From the NCBI GenBank assembly GCA_027924585.1, contig BSBM01000870.1, positions 1,054,001 through 1,118,000 on the forward strand: a stretch of DNA of 64,000 nucleotides, read 5' to 3'. The notes beneath the pieces are model-generated. The model searched no databases. It worked only from the letters and a program-made list of their open reading frames with translations, and was not told the origin of the DNA. Positions 36,036 through 47,653 of this stretch are shown in pieces (position 1 is the first letter of the stretch; the number at the start of each line of letters is the position of its first letter). The position numbers and the translations under genes were made by a program. Source of the stretch: Larix kaempferi. Its lineage: Eukaryota > Streptophyta > Pinopsida > Pinales > Pinaceae.

Positions 36036-36219
36036 AGTTGTTTGAAAAGATATATATGTGGAAAATTATATTTCATGTAATATCATTAAATTATAATTAT
36101 TTATATTTTTAAGTTGTTGTATAAAAAGTAGGGAGGTGCTTTATAAGGGACTATGTGAGAAATGTTTAAGATGAACATATGAAGATGTGGGATATAAAAG
36201 GAGTAGGTGGAGATGTGGG

Positions 36220-36655
36220 AAAAAAAAAAAGAAAAGGGTAGGGAGGATAGAGTACAATTGAAGGGTAGAGGATGCATGGGTGTATAGGAAGAGGTGGAGG
36301 AGTAGGAGAGGGAAGGGATGTGAAGTGGGTGAGGGTGCAAGGGTCGGGGGCGGAGAGGAGAAAATATAGAAGGAATGGGGGGAGTGGGGGAGGGGAGGAG
36401 TAGGAGGGTGGGAGCAGAGGGGGAGGCGGAGGATGAGGATGGGGAGAGGGAGGAGAAGGGGTGACAAGGAGGAGGCAGAGTGGAGGGGTAGGGGGAGGGC
36501 GAGGAGGAGGAATAGGGGAGGGAGAGTTAGAGGAGGAGGAGGAGGAGGAGGAGGAGGAGGCGGGGAGGAGGAGTAGTGGGCGATGGGAGGGTAGCGAAGG
36601 AGGAGGTGGAGAGAGGGAGGAGGAAGGGGAGGGGAGGGATAGGGAGGATGAGGAG
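36220..36655. repeat. Homopurine G+A array, left part
   Basis: Nearly all G and A on the plus strand (ggaggagg-type units). It is cut at 36655 by the copia element E3 and resumes after 43361. Long Pro/Ser/Leu frames on the minus strand are composition artefacts. Confidence 0.9.
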
Positions 36656-37298
36656 TGTTGATGTATATGTAACTTCGGTATTTCACATATATGTATATTG
36701 TATTCCTATAGAGATGTTATTATTCCTCTATACGGAAGTGTCGTCATTTATATTGTAAGTGTTGTAACTTATACTTGATGGGTTATTAGACCACTTTGTT
36801 GGGGTCGGCCCTGTATAAGTCATGTGGATCAAAGGGTTATTAGACCACCCTATTGGGGGTCGGCCATGTGGGTCAAAGGGTTATTAGACCACCCTATTGG
36901 GGGTCGGCCCAGTTAGCATTATGTTATGTGGTTAAGTTAAGGCCGACCTAGTAAAGGTTATTAGGCAAGTCAAGTCAAGTATAAATAGAGTGCGGGAGGC
37001 ACTCTATTTGATCATTCTATTCTCTCTCACACTCTCGGGAGAGTGGTGCACTTGTGGAGGAGGAGAAGTTGCTGCTAGGAGATGTCTATCTCGTATGCAT
37101 GGGCTGTATCGTTGCTCTATCTATCTCTAAGGAAGTTATTGGGGTTTTTCACCTTTATGGTATTCCCCAAGTAAACTCTGTGTCTCTTGTGTGCTTGCAT
37201 TATTGTGTCCATGATTGATATGCTGTAGATATGTTGTACATGTTGTTCTCTCAGTTAAGATCCTAGATCAGATTGAAGTAAATTCTAAAAAATTAACA
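36656..37298 (+). repeat. E3 5' LTR (643 bp)
   Basis: TGTTGATGT...AATTAACA. Contains three copies of an about 43-bp unit (gggttattagaccac...gtcggcc); the 3' LTR has two, which explains the length difference. TATAAATAG at 36980-36988. Confidence 0.95.
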
Positions 37299-37310
37299 TG
37301 TTATCAGAGC
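37299..37310 (+). other. E3 primer-binding site
   Basis: TGTTATCAGAGC directly after the LTR: the initiator-tRNA-Met site TGGTATCAGAGC with one mismatch (G to T). Confidence 0.85.
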
Positions 37311-39470
37311 TAGCCTGAAAGAAGGCATGGTATGGCATGTATGACACTTGTTGCAATTGCAAAGCTAGGGCTTGATAGCAAAAACCAGTCATCGTAGAAC
37401 TGTCGCTATAAATAAATTTAGGCGAGGTTTCAAGGTCTGAAAATCGTACAGGGAGAAGCTAATATCCTCATGTACCTTGTGTCCAAAGGAAAACCTCTAA
37501 TTCGTTGTACTTTGTGATTTATGATCTATACAATATAGGGTTTCTACCTCTTCTAGATCTCAGTCATAAACAGGTGGCCTTGGAAAAAAGGTCATAACTT
37601 GGGCTAGGAAGCTCCAAATGAAATTTCATAAAAATTGACAGGTAGTGCACAGAATGTACTTTCTTAGGTAACTTTTTCAGAGGCTGAAACTGAACCAGTG
37701 ACACATGGCATGCTGTACAAGTTCACTCTCCTGTTTTATCCCATAAACAGGTCATGTTACGACACTTGGAATAACTCTCTCTCAGAGAATCCATTTGAGG
37801 TCATATTTGTGGGGTTGGAAAGATGACAGGTCAGGCTATCACAAGAAAAGTTTTCAGACCCTGTGGATTGAAAAGTTAGGAGTTACACCAGAAACAATCA
37901 GGTACATATTTCTATCAAAACAGAATTATTTTTTAGCACCTTCATTCATGGCTTCCAGAATTTAGAGTTTCGGAGAAAGTTGGAATTTTTGTAATCAGAG
38001 ACTACGGCTGAATGCTACTCATCAAAATCAAAATTTAGAGACCAAGATCAGAATTTTTAGTTGGGAAATAGGTCGGGCTTGATCAGACCCTAGTTCGGGA
38101 CTTTGATCAGAAAAGTGGAAAATTAGGGCTTCTGCAAAAATGGGAATTTTTTAAATCTATGGCCATGGCTGGAAGCTCCTCAGAAAACTAGAAGCTTAGA
38201 GCTTTGGATCAAACCTTTTGATTGGGAAGAAGGGTGGGCTTTATCAAACCCTAGTTCGGGGTCATGTCTAGTGAATCCGAAAGTTTCAAAGGCAAATTTG
38301 AAGGGTGAAACTTTGCAGTTTTCAAATTCTTAGTATACCAGCTTGATCAGCTCATCAAGGCGCATATTTCTATCATTTCGGATGTTTGAAATTCAAAGTT
38401 TGAATTTTTAGGGTTTCTCTGACAAACCCTTATCCAGCTCCAGATCTAGTTCCTGCAAATCAAGTGGATTGGGTTAATCCTATAAGAGAATGGATTGGTC
38501 ACCTGCATAAGTGAAGAAGTTCCTATTTCAAAGGGAGATGAGGCTAAGGCCTTACATAAGAAGATTACAAGCAAGCTCGACAGGTATGTTTCGAGATTTG
38601 TTCATGATTACGTTTATGGTATATTTGTCTTCATATTATTACGGTTAGTACAATCTCGATTAAATTTAGACTTGTCGTATCACCTTAATAAAATTATGAA
38701 TGCATGATAGAAGATATTCATTGATTAGGGTGTTGACACTTATGATTGTACTAATGCATTATGGTGTTGTGTGAGGTTTATGTTGTCCGCTAACATGAAA
38801 GGTACAGTAAGAAAGACAAATCATGTTCTAGTTCAAGAACATATGATCATGGTGACATGAAGACAAAGATTCATCCATTGTCATGGATCACTTAGAAGAT
38901 CTATTTACGAGGTATGTATAACTTGGTTCTATAATGGTTAACCTATGAGATATGCAGGTTACTAGCAGAAGTCATTGAAGAGAACAAGAAGACATCATGT
39001 GGGTATGTAAGACATAACTAGCTAACATACTAATCCAGGTATGTTTTTTCTATATCAAGTTAGAATCCTACCTTGTGATAGGATCTCTTATATAAGTATA
39101 CATGGCTTGATTGATAATGATTATTCATAGGTTTGAATAATCATGGGTTTAGGCATATTATGTTTCTTACCTTAATTGATGATATGACTAACCAGAAGAG
39201 TCATGAAAGTATAGGTTTAAGTAATCACGGGTTTAGGCATATTATGTTTCTTACTTTAATTTATGATATGACTAACCATAAGAGTCATTGAATACTAATG
39301 CTTATTATTTCTGTTTGAAATGATCATGACTATACATGCTTAAGATTATTGTGTTTTGATAGTATTGAGAATATACTAATAAATGTATGATTATGTATGA
39401 GATCTTGAGGATATCACAATAATGATACTTGTAGGCATGCATAGTGATTGAGGATGGATATAAGTTCAAG
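37311..39470 (+). other. E3 decayed gag/protease region
   Basis: By position this should hold gag and protease, but no zinc knuckle or D-S-G motif is readable. Near-duplicate phrases (aatcatgggtttaggcatattatgtttctta at about 39140 and 39226) show local duplication. Confidence 0.4.
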
Positions 39471-39660
39471 GACAGGTAATCCAGGAAGCAAAGATCAAGA
39501 GGGAGCACACTTCAGTAGTTTATGCAAGGATGCAAATATTATGAGGGAGTCGACCACTTCTCACAATCCACATCAGAATGGAGTTGCAAAGATCAAGAGG
39601 GAGTCCACCCATCAACCAAACAAAGATAAGTATTTGAATTGTCATTTATTACATATTTGA
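39471..39660 (+). pseudogene. E3 integrase remnant
   Basis: A short frame contains the copia integrase motif HNPHQNGVA (canonical TP.QNGV.ER), with the catalytic Glu position now Lys. The rest of the integrase core is absent. Confidence 0.6.
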
Positions 39661-40090
39661 TTGTTTAAATCATGTTGTTCAATGATGTATATGCTTATGT
39701 TCCTAGACTTAGGTTATGTATTATGCATATTAGAATAATTGCATTAATGAATAGTATACTACTAATATGCATGTGATGGGTAAGTGTCCTATGGCACTGT
39801 ACAACATTCCATTGCTACTTATCTAGAATGAAACCTCTTTGCTGACATGTTGGGAGTTGTGCACACTCTTAACAATGTTCTGGTAGAGATTGGAAGGCAT
39901 ATAGAAAGTTACGGGATATGAATAAATGTTGTATTGAAGCATTGGCTAAGATAATTGAATGACTGTATGACATATTTCTTTATGTGTAAGAATTTGTTTT
40001 GAAAACTATGAGATGTTTCTAATCATGCAATTTAACTTGTTTTGTAGGAAAGATCGTATATGAGCACCTGCAAAAGAAGGACTACAACAT

Positions 40091-40836
40091 TTGTTTCAGC
40101 AACAAAGTTATCTATTGAAGATATTAAATATATTGAAGTTCCCAGGATTCAGGAAGAATGCCATGATCAAGGAGTACCAGTCGATCATGAAGAATGATGT
40201 TTGGGATGTAGTCCCAAGACCTGAAGGGAAGTCTGTTGTGACTTCCAAATGGATCTATAAGATCAAGCATGCTGCAGATGGTGGCATGGAGAAATATAAA
40301 GTAAGATTTGTAGCTCGTGGCTTCTCCCAAAAAGAAGGGATTGATTATGGGCTCAAGTATGATGCAAATCAAAAGTTTAACCTGCAGGGTTATGTTGATT
40401 CAGATTGGGCAGGCAGTGCTGCAAATAGGAAGAGCACATCTGGGTGCTACTTCAGTATGGGATCAGGTATGATCTCCTGGTTTAGCAGGAAGCAGTCCTG
40501 CGTAGCACTGAGTACAGCCGAAGCAGAGTATGTTGCAGCTTGTTCGGCTAGTTGCGAGGCAGTATGGCTCCGGAAGCTACTGGTATTTTTTGTGACAACC
40601 AGAGTTGTGTGAAGATGTCTGAGAACCCGGTGTTCCACAACAGGTCGAAGCACATAGAGATCAAATATCACTATATCAGGGATATGGTGCAGAGAGGAGC
40701 AGTGAAGCTCCTGTATGTTGCAATGGATGAGCAGGTTGCAGATGTGCTGATGAAGCCACTAGCCAGAGTGAAGTTCAAATACTTCAAAGAGAGGCTTGGT
40801 GTTCTTCAGATTGACGACACTTCAAGGAAGAAGTGA
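40091..40836 (+). pseudogene. E3 copia RT/RNase H with internal deletion
   Basis: The frame opens with the RT N-terminus (NDVWDVVPRPEG, SKWIYKIKH, VRFVARGFSQKEGIDY). It then passes directly to GLKYDANQ and the RNase H block GYVDSDWAGS, STSGCYFSMGS and STAEAEYVAA. The RT palm including the YVDD site, several hundred residues, is missing. A frameshift near 40590 moves the last part (CDNQSCVKMSENPVFHNRSK, HYIRDMV) to a second frame ending at 40836. The protein would not polymerise DNA. Confidence 0.9.
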
Positions 40837-40959
40837 TGGAGACATTTGCTAAAGCCATTGCAAGCATGGTGGAAGGAGGATCCTTCACATGGCTATGGAT
40901 GTAAGCGCTGGATGATGAGCATCAGGACGATGCTCTAGTTACTGCTCTGTATATGCATC

Positions 40960-41450
40960 ATGTTGGATGTTGGATATAATCAGTTGGATCATTTATATGT
41001 ATGTATGTATGCATCATTTTGGATGCTGGATATGATCAATTGGATCATTTATATGTATGAATGTATGCATCATGTTGGATGCTTGTTATGATCAGTTGAA
41101 TCATGTATATGTATATGCATCATGTTGGATGCTTGGACCATGTATCTATATATGTATCGGGTGGATACATTGTATGATCAAGATGATCATGTATGTTGAT
41201 ATATATCAGGTGGATCATGTATCTGTGTATGTATCAGGTGGATCATGTATGATGATATGTATCAGGTAGATACTTGGTATGCATTAGGTGGATGCATTAT
41301 ATGATCAGGATGATCATGGATGATGAGATTCAAGATGTTGCTCCAGATGACATGCATCAGGACGATGCAATGATGATGATTAGGATGATCATATGTGATG
41401 ACATGTATCAGGTGGATACATTACATAATCAATTGGATTATGTGTGATGA
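40960..41450. repeat. E3 3' region: irregular ATG/GGATCAT tandem array
   Basis: Variants of gatcagttggatcatgtatatgtatgcatcatgttggatgct and caggtggatcatgtat repeat irregularly. Confidence 0.8.
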
Positions 41451-41469
41451 GTTCTGAAGACACAGATGC

Positions 41470-41870
41470 ACATGATCTTTTCAGACATGGTTGTAGATGT
41501 GTTCTCCCATGGTCGCGATGTAATTGTTGGGCTTTTCTGACATGGTGGAAGATGTGTTCTCCCATGGTCGTGATGTAATTGCTAGGGCCATTCAAGCATG
41601 GTTGTAGATGTGTTCTCCCATGGCTGCGATAGAAGTGCTGGGGCTATTCGAGCATGGTTGTAGATGTGTTCTCCCATGGCTACGATATAAGTGTTGGGGC
41701 CATTCGAGCATGGTTGTAGATGTGTTCTCCCATGGATGCGATATAAGTGCTAGGCCATTTGAGCATGGTTGTAGATGTGTTATCCCATGGCTGCAATATA
41801 AGTGATATGCCATTCTCACATGGTTGTAGATGTGTTCTCCCATGGCTTAGATGTAAGTGTTGTGTGATGT
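41470..41870. repeat. E3 3' region: about 56-bp tandem array, seven units
   Basis: catggttgtagatgtgttctcccatgg recurs at 41486, 41541, 41597, 41653, 41709, 41764 and 41819 (period 55-56 bp). The frames seen here are array artefacts. Confidence 0.92.
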
Positions 41871-41954
41871 GCATCTGGGTTGTGCTTCGTGAACGATGAT
41901 CATGAGTATCAGGATGATACTTTGTGGCCATGGACATGTTGTGCAGATAAGCAT

Positions 41955-42500
41955 ATAATCCAGCCCTGGGAGGTTTGCAGATAGTCTTTTGAGGTTTTTC
42001 CTATGGCATGTAATGTGGCCCTGGGATATCTGGCAAACACTCTTTCAAGGTTTTTCTTTGGGAGGACATATAATCCATCCCTGGAAGATCCGACAAGTAG
42101 AGTTGTGTGCTCGTAATAGCCTGGGATGCTCTTTCGAGGTTTTTTTCCTATGGCATGTAATGTGCTCCTAGGAGATCCGATAGGTAGAGCTGAGTGCTCA
42201 TAATAGCCTGGGATGCTACAGCTAGGTTTTTCCATGACCACATGTAATATGCTCCTGGGAGATCCGACAGGTAGAGCCATGTGCTCGTAACAGCCTGGGA
42301 TGCTACAGCCAAGTTTTGTGGTGAGATCACATGTAATGTGCTCTTGGGAGATCCAACAAGTAGAGTTGTGTGCTCGTAACAGCCTGGGATGCTACAGCCA
42401 AATTTTGTGATGGGGTCACATGTAATCCGCTCCTGGGAGATCCGACAGGTAGAGATGAGTGCTCGTAACAGCCTGGGATGCTTCAGCCAGGTTTTGTGAC
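41955..42500. repeat. E3 3' region: about 88-bp tandem array, about six units
   Basis: gatccgacaggtagag-type units lie at 42087, 42173, 42261, 42350 and 42439 (period 86-89 bp), with more degraded units to the left. Confidence 0.9.
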
Positions 42501-42744
42501 GAACGTAATAAGTCCTGAGCATTCCACAGTATGGCCAGTGATGATGAAGACCTGCAGGTGGTGGGCCTATATCCAGTATGAAAAGGACTAGCTCTGTAGA
42601 ACTTCCTATGACGAGTAGATTCAAAGATTGATTGAGATAGCAGCAGCAATGACAATGATGATTCGATGACAATGCATTGATGACGATGATCCAGAGAAGA
42701 AGACTTGTGCTAGAAGACCTATGTCAAGAAATACCTTCCTAGTT

Positions 42745-42753
42745 AAGAAGGAG
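42745..42753 (+). promoter_or_regulatory. E3 polypurine tract
   Basis: AAGAAGGAG directly before the TG of the 3' LTR. Confidence 0.75.
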
Positions 42754-43356
42754 TGTTGATGTATATGTAACTTCAGAATGTATTTCACATTTATGTATAT
42801 TGTATTCCTGTAGAGATGTTATTATTCCTCTATACGAAAGTGTTGTCATTTATATTGTAATTGTTGTAACTTATACTTGATGGGTTATTAGACCACCTTG
42901 TTGGGGTCGGCCCTGTATAAGTCATGTGGGTCAAAGGGTTATTAGACCACCCTATTGGGGGTCGGCCCAGTTAGCATTATGTTATGTGGTTAAGTTAAGG
43001 ACAACCTAATAAAGGTTATTAGGCAAGTCAAGTCAAGTATAAATAGAGTGCGGGAGGCACTCTATTTGATCATTCTATTCTCTCTCACACTCTTGGGAGA
43101 GTGGTGCACTTGTGGAGGAGGAGAAGCTGCTGCTAGGAGATGTCTATCTCGTATGATTGGGTTGTATCATTTCTCTATCTATCTCTGAGGAAGTTATTGG
43201 GGTTTTTCACCTTTATGGTTTTCCCCAAGTAAACTCTATGTCTCTTGTGTGCTTGCATTATTGTGTCCATGATTGATATGCTGTAGATATGTTGTACATG
43301 TTGTTCTCTCAGTTAAGATCCTAGATCAGATTGAAGTAAATTCTGAAAAATTAACA
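42754..43356 (+). repeat. E3 3' LTR (603 bp)
   Basis: TGTTGATGT...ATTAACA, colinear with 36656-37298 but with one fewer internal 43-bp unit. TATAAATAG at 43038-43046. Confidence 0.95.
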
Positions 43357-46002
43357 AGGAGGAGGCGTAGGGGAGGGGGAGTGGAGGGAGAGCAGGGGTG
43401 GGAGGAGGAGTGGGCGATGGGAGGGGATCAGAGGAGGACATAGATAAGGGAGGAGGAGTACAAGAGGGGGGGGAGCTGGGGTGGTGGGGAGGAGGAGTGG
43501 GCGATGGGAGGTGAGTTGAAGAGGAGTTAGAGAGGGGAGGTGGGGGGGAGCAGGGGTGGTGCGAAGGAGGATTGGGCGATGGGAGGGGAGCGAAGGAGGA
43601 GAAGAGGGGGGGGAGTGTGGGGGGTGGGGAGGAGGAGTGGGCGATGGGAGGGGAGCGGAGGAGGAGGTATAGAGGGGGAGGAGGAGGAGGAGTGGGGAAG
43701 GAGAAGAGGAGAGGAGCGGGAGGAGGGGAGGGGGATAGTGCATGGGGGGGGGTAGGATGGAGAGGGATGAGAGGGAGGGAGAGGAGGAGGAGGGAAGGGG
43801 GGGGAGTGGTAGTGGGAGGGGAGGGTAAGGGGAGGGAGATGGGTGGGTGAGGAGGAGGAGGAGAGAGGGGGAGGGGAACGGGTTGTGGTGGAGGGCGAGA
43901 AGGAGGAGGAGTGGTGATGAGAGGATAGTGTAGGAGGAGGGATAGAGGGGGAGGAGGTGGAGGATGGTTAGGTGGACAAGAGTGTGCAGAGGAGGAGGCA
44001 TGTGGGGGGGGGAAGCAAGGGGTGAGTGGGGATAATGGGGAGGAGTGTGGGAAGTGTAGGGGAGGGGAGGGCGAGGAGGAGAAGAAGGAGATGGGGGAGG
44101 GGAATGAGTGGTGGTGGAGGACGGGAAGGAGGAGGAGTGGATATGAGAGGGTAGTGTAGGAAGAGGGATAGAGGGGGAGGAGGTGGAGGATGGGGAGGTG
44201 GATGAGAGTATGGGGAGGAGGAGGCATGTGGGGGGGAAGGGCAAGGGGTGGGGGGGGAGAATGGGAAGGAGTGTGGGAAGTACAGGGGAGGGGAGGGGGA
44301 GGAGGAGAAGAAGGAGGAGACAGGGGAGGGGCAAGTAGTAGGAGAAGGAAGAGGAGGGGGGAGACAAAGAGGAGGTGAATGAGGATGGATAGTGGTGAGG
44401 GGAAGGGAGTGGGGGAGGAGGAGGGAGGGGAAGGGAGAGGTGGAGGAGGAGAAGGGAGGGAGGAGGTGGAGGGGAGGGGGATGGGGATTGGGAGGAGGAT
44501 GAGATATGGAGAGGGGAAAGGGGGGAAGTGGAGGCTAGGGAGGAGGACTGGCAATGGGAGGTGAGTGGAGGAGGGGGGCAGAGGGGTTGGATGAGCATGA
44601 GGGGGGGGAGGAGGAGGAGGAGAGTGTGGGGATAAAGGGATGGAGAGAATGTGGGAAAGTTGAGGGGGGGAGGAGGAGTAGGAGGGGGGGAGGAGGAGTA
44701 GGAGGGGGGGAAGGGAGGGGATTAGAGGGAGAGGGAGAAAGGGGGAGGAGGGGGGGAGAAGTGGGAGGAAGAGGAGGAGGGGGTGGGAGAAGTGGGAGGA
44801 GGAGGATAAGGGGGAGGAGAAGGAGAGGGAAGTGGAGGGGGAGGAGGAGGAGGGAGAGAGTGAGGAGGAGGAGGTGGATTAGTCAAGGAGGGAGGGAAAG
44901 AGGAGGGTTGAGAGGATGGTGAGAGGCGAGGGGAAGGGGGAGGATAAGTTGGGGAAGTGAGGGGATGGGAAGGGGAGGAGGATAAGGATGAGGAGTGGGG
45001 GAGGGGAGGCACAAGGAGTAGGAGGGAGAGGGGCATTTGTAGTAGGAGGAGGAGAAAGGGGTAAGGGGAGGGAGAGAGTGGGTGGGTGTGAGGAGGAGGA
45101 AGGGGGAGGGAGAGAGGGGAAGGAAGAGGAGGAAGAGGGGGAAAGAATAGGGAATAGGAGGGGTGGAGGATGAGGGGAGGGGGAGAGGAAGGTGGATGAG
45201 TGGGAAGGGAAGGGGAGTGGGGAAGGTGAAAAGGGGAGGGAGAGGAGGAGGAGGTGGGAGGTTTATGGGGATGAGGAGGGAGGTGGGGAGGAGGAGGAGG
45301 AGGGTGGGAGGGGAATGAAAGGTGGAGGCAGAGGAGGAGGGTGAGGATGGGGAGAGGCAAGGGTGATGGAGAGGGGGAGGAGGAGAGAGTGGGGAGGGGA
45401 GGGGAATGGGGTATTGTGGAGGGTGCAGAGGAGTAGGAGTGGATGATGGGAGGGAAGCAAAGGAGGAGGGAGAGAGGGGGAGGAAGAAGAGTAAGAAGGG
45501 GAGGGGTAAGGACGAGTTGGGAAGGGAGGTGGGGAGGTGTAGATGGATTGGGGAGGTGGAGGGAAGGTGGAGGGGGAGTGGGAGGGGAGGTAAAAGGGGG
45601 AGGGGGAGGGTAGGTGGGAGGAGGATGAGGAAGGGGAAGGGAGAGGGGGTGGAGGAGGAAGGCGAAGGGAGAGGTGGAGGAGGAAGAGGGAATAAGGAGA
45701 TGGAGGGGAGTGGGAGGAGGATGAGGAGAGAGGGGGAGGGGAAGGGGTCTAGTGCAGGACTGGGAGGAGGAGTGGTAATGGGAGGGGAAGGAAGGAGGAG
45801 GGAGAGGTGGAGGAGAGTGTGGGGGGGTGGATGGTGGGTGGATGGTGGGTGGATGGGGGGAAGGGGGTAAGGGAGGGGAGGTTAGGGGGAGGGAGAGAGG
45901 GGGAGGAGGAGGGGGAAATGAAGGAAAGGGAGAGAGGGGGAGGAAGAGGTGGAAGAACTGAGAAGGGTAGCGAGGAGGATGGGGGAAGGGGAAGGTGGAG
46001 GA
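43357..46002. repeat. Homopurine G+A array, right part (about 2.6 kb)
   Basis: Almost uninterrupted G and A on the plus strand, in variable ggaggaggag/gggag units, with local longer repeats of about 180-220 bp (for example gaggagtggtgatgagaggatagtg versus gaggagtggatatgagagggtagtg at about 43906 and 44130). Minus-strand frames of over 400 codons here (Pro/Ser/Leu only) are composition artefacts. With 36220-36655 it forms one array of about 3.1 kb that E3 split. E4's LTR starts at its right end. Confidence 0.95.
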
Positions 46003-46697
46003 TGTTGGAATAATTAAAACCCACTTCTATGTCAATTAATACATTAGAGACATTAATTAATCATTTTATGATTAATTACTATGTATTAGACTGAATAGTT
46101 GGCATATGAGTCATTGTGTGGACCACAAGGCATCTTTGGGGGGACCACAAGCCTTCCAGGTGTGGACCACAAGTTTCCTAAGTCACTTGGGTGCATTTCA
46201 GATCATTCTAGATAAGATTCTAGTAAGAAAGGCGCACATGTTGATTTTTACTGCTTTTGGGTGAAAGGTGAAAAGCTAGTTAACTAGGGATAGTGTTATT
46301 TGGACCACTTTCACTCCTTGATGTTTCTTCCTTCCATTTTTGGGATTTAGGATGTTTTTTCAACAAACATCACTATTTGATCACTAAATAAGAAATTTGT
46401 GAGCCTTTGCTGTGACTTGGAGAACACAATTTCCACCTAGGGGGGTTTTGCATCAATTTAGTAAGTCTACTTTTGTGAGGATCCAAATGGAATCTTTAGC
46501 CATTCGAATCTCCAATGTAAACATTATATATTGACAGCCATTTAATTTCCCAAGTTTGGATGATGTATTTTATTCATGAGAGTAATATAGTTTGTATCTA
46601 TTGTGAGTAATTTTTTGTGTTCTTGACTAGTTGTGTGAGATATTTTGTGAGAGTGTGTAATTTCTTGATCAGATATTGGTGTGAACTGAATTTCACA
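46003..46697 (+). repeat. E4 5' LTR (695 bp)
   Basis: TGTTGGAATAATT...GAATTTCACA. The start is defined by the TGTTG at the edge of the purine array and the end by the primer site. The partner LTR is not in the window. Confidence 0.85.
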
Positions 46698-46709
46698 TGG
46701 TATCAGAGC
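46698..46709 (+). other. E4 primer-binding site
   Basis: TGGTATCAGAGC, a perfect match to the plant initiator tRNA-Met site used by copia elements. Confidence 0.95.
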
Positions 46710-46852
46710 TATCAATCTATTCCTTTCTCCTTCTATTATCTTGCAGGATCCAACTAGTAATTCATCCATAGGGCGCATTTCATCATCCATAGGGTGCATT
46801 CTATCAGCCAGCAATGCACCCAAATTAGTCCAAAACTTATTTCAAAGCCACC

Positions 46853-47653
46853 ATGGATCAGTCACATCATATCATCCTCACTCCATTTAATTACTTTGAC
46901 TAAAAGGCGCAGATGGAGATCATGTTGAGGAGCAAAGGCCTCTATAGGGTGATTATGGCAACTGAAGCTGAGCCAACCTCAGCAATTGAGAAATCAAAAT
47001 GGCATAATTGAAGGGATGAATCCTATGGCTTACTGTGTCTCACTACATTTAGGGATATTCTATTCCATCTCAATGGTCTTACCTCTCCCAATGAATTTTG
47101 GCTAAAGCTTTAAGAATTGTTTGGAAATACTGATGAATTAAGAGGCCACCGACTGGATAATGAACTAGTTTCATTGAGTCCACAGAATTTCGATAACCTC
47201 TAGGATTTCTTCTCCAAATTCAAATCACTTGTTCTACAGTTGAAGCAATGTGGTATTGACAAAAAGGATGAGCAACTAATCTTGGCCATTCTCTCCAAAC
47301 TTGGCCCTGATTACTTAGTCTTTGTTTCGACCTTCCACGCCACAAGGAAGGCAATTAAAAACTGGAAGAGCCCAACACTCACAGATTTCATGGAGTCTCT
47401 TACACAAGAACAAGACAAATTAGTCTTCATGGGAGCCATTAAAAATCCATCAAAAGACCATTGTCTAAATGTTGTAGATTCAAAAAGTTTGAAAGGGAAG
47501 AAGAAGGGAAATTTAAAGAAGCCCACTGATTAAAGAAAAGACAAGCATAAAGTTCATGAAGACTCCTCGAATTTCAAGAGAAATCCAAACAAGAAGAATG
47601 AGAGGACACAGTGCAATTATTGCAGCAAGGGCTTTCATCCTGAAAGCTCTTGC
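46853..47653 (+). pseudogene. E4 gag
   Basis: From ATG 46853 the frame shows the copia gag (UBN2-type) pattern: LTPFNYFD, LFHLNGLTSPNEFW, LKQCGIDKKDEQLILAIL, LGPDYLVF. A CCHC zinc knuckle (CNYCSKGFHPESSC) lies near 47610-47655. In-frame stops occur near 46901, 47009, 47111, 47201 and 47531. The frame continues without shift into protease. Confidence 0.88.

Larger units (their letters stand above)
36656..43356 (+). mobile_element. E3: decayed Ty1-copia retrotransposon inserted in the G+A array
   Basis: LTRs at 36656-37298 and 42754-43356, primer site at 37299-37310, and pol remnants in copia order (integrase, RT, RNase H). A polypurine tract AAGAAGGAG lies just before the 3' LTR. The flanks both read AGGAG, consistent with a 5-bp target duplication but weak evidence inside an (A,G) array. 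Most of integrase and the core of RT are missing. About 1.9 kb after pol is made of three tandem arrays. Confidence 0.93.

Noticed and set aside
43313-44598. Two overlapping minus-strand ORFs of more than 400 codons rich in Pro, Ser and Leu, and Gly/Glu/Arg frames on the other strand
   Set aside because: They lie wholly in the homopurine array, where stops are rare by composition. No motif and no single preferred frame.
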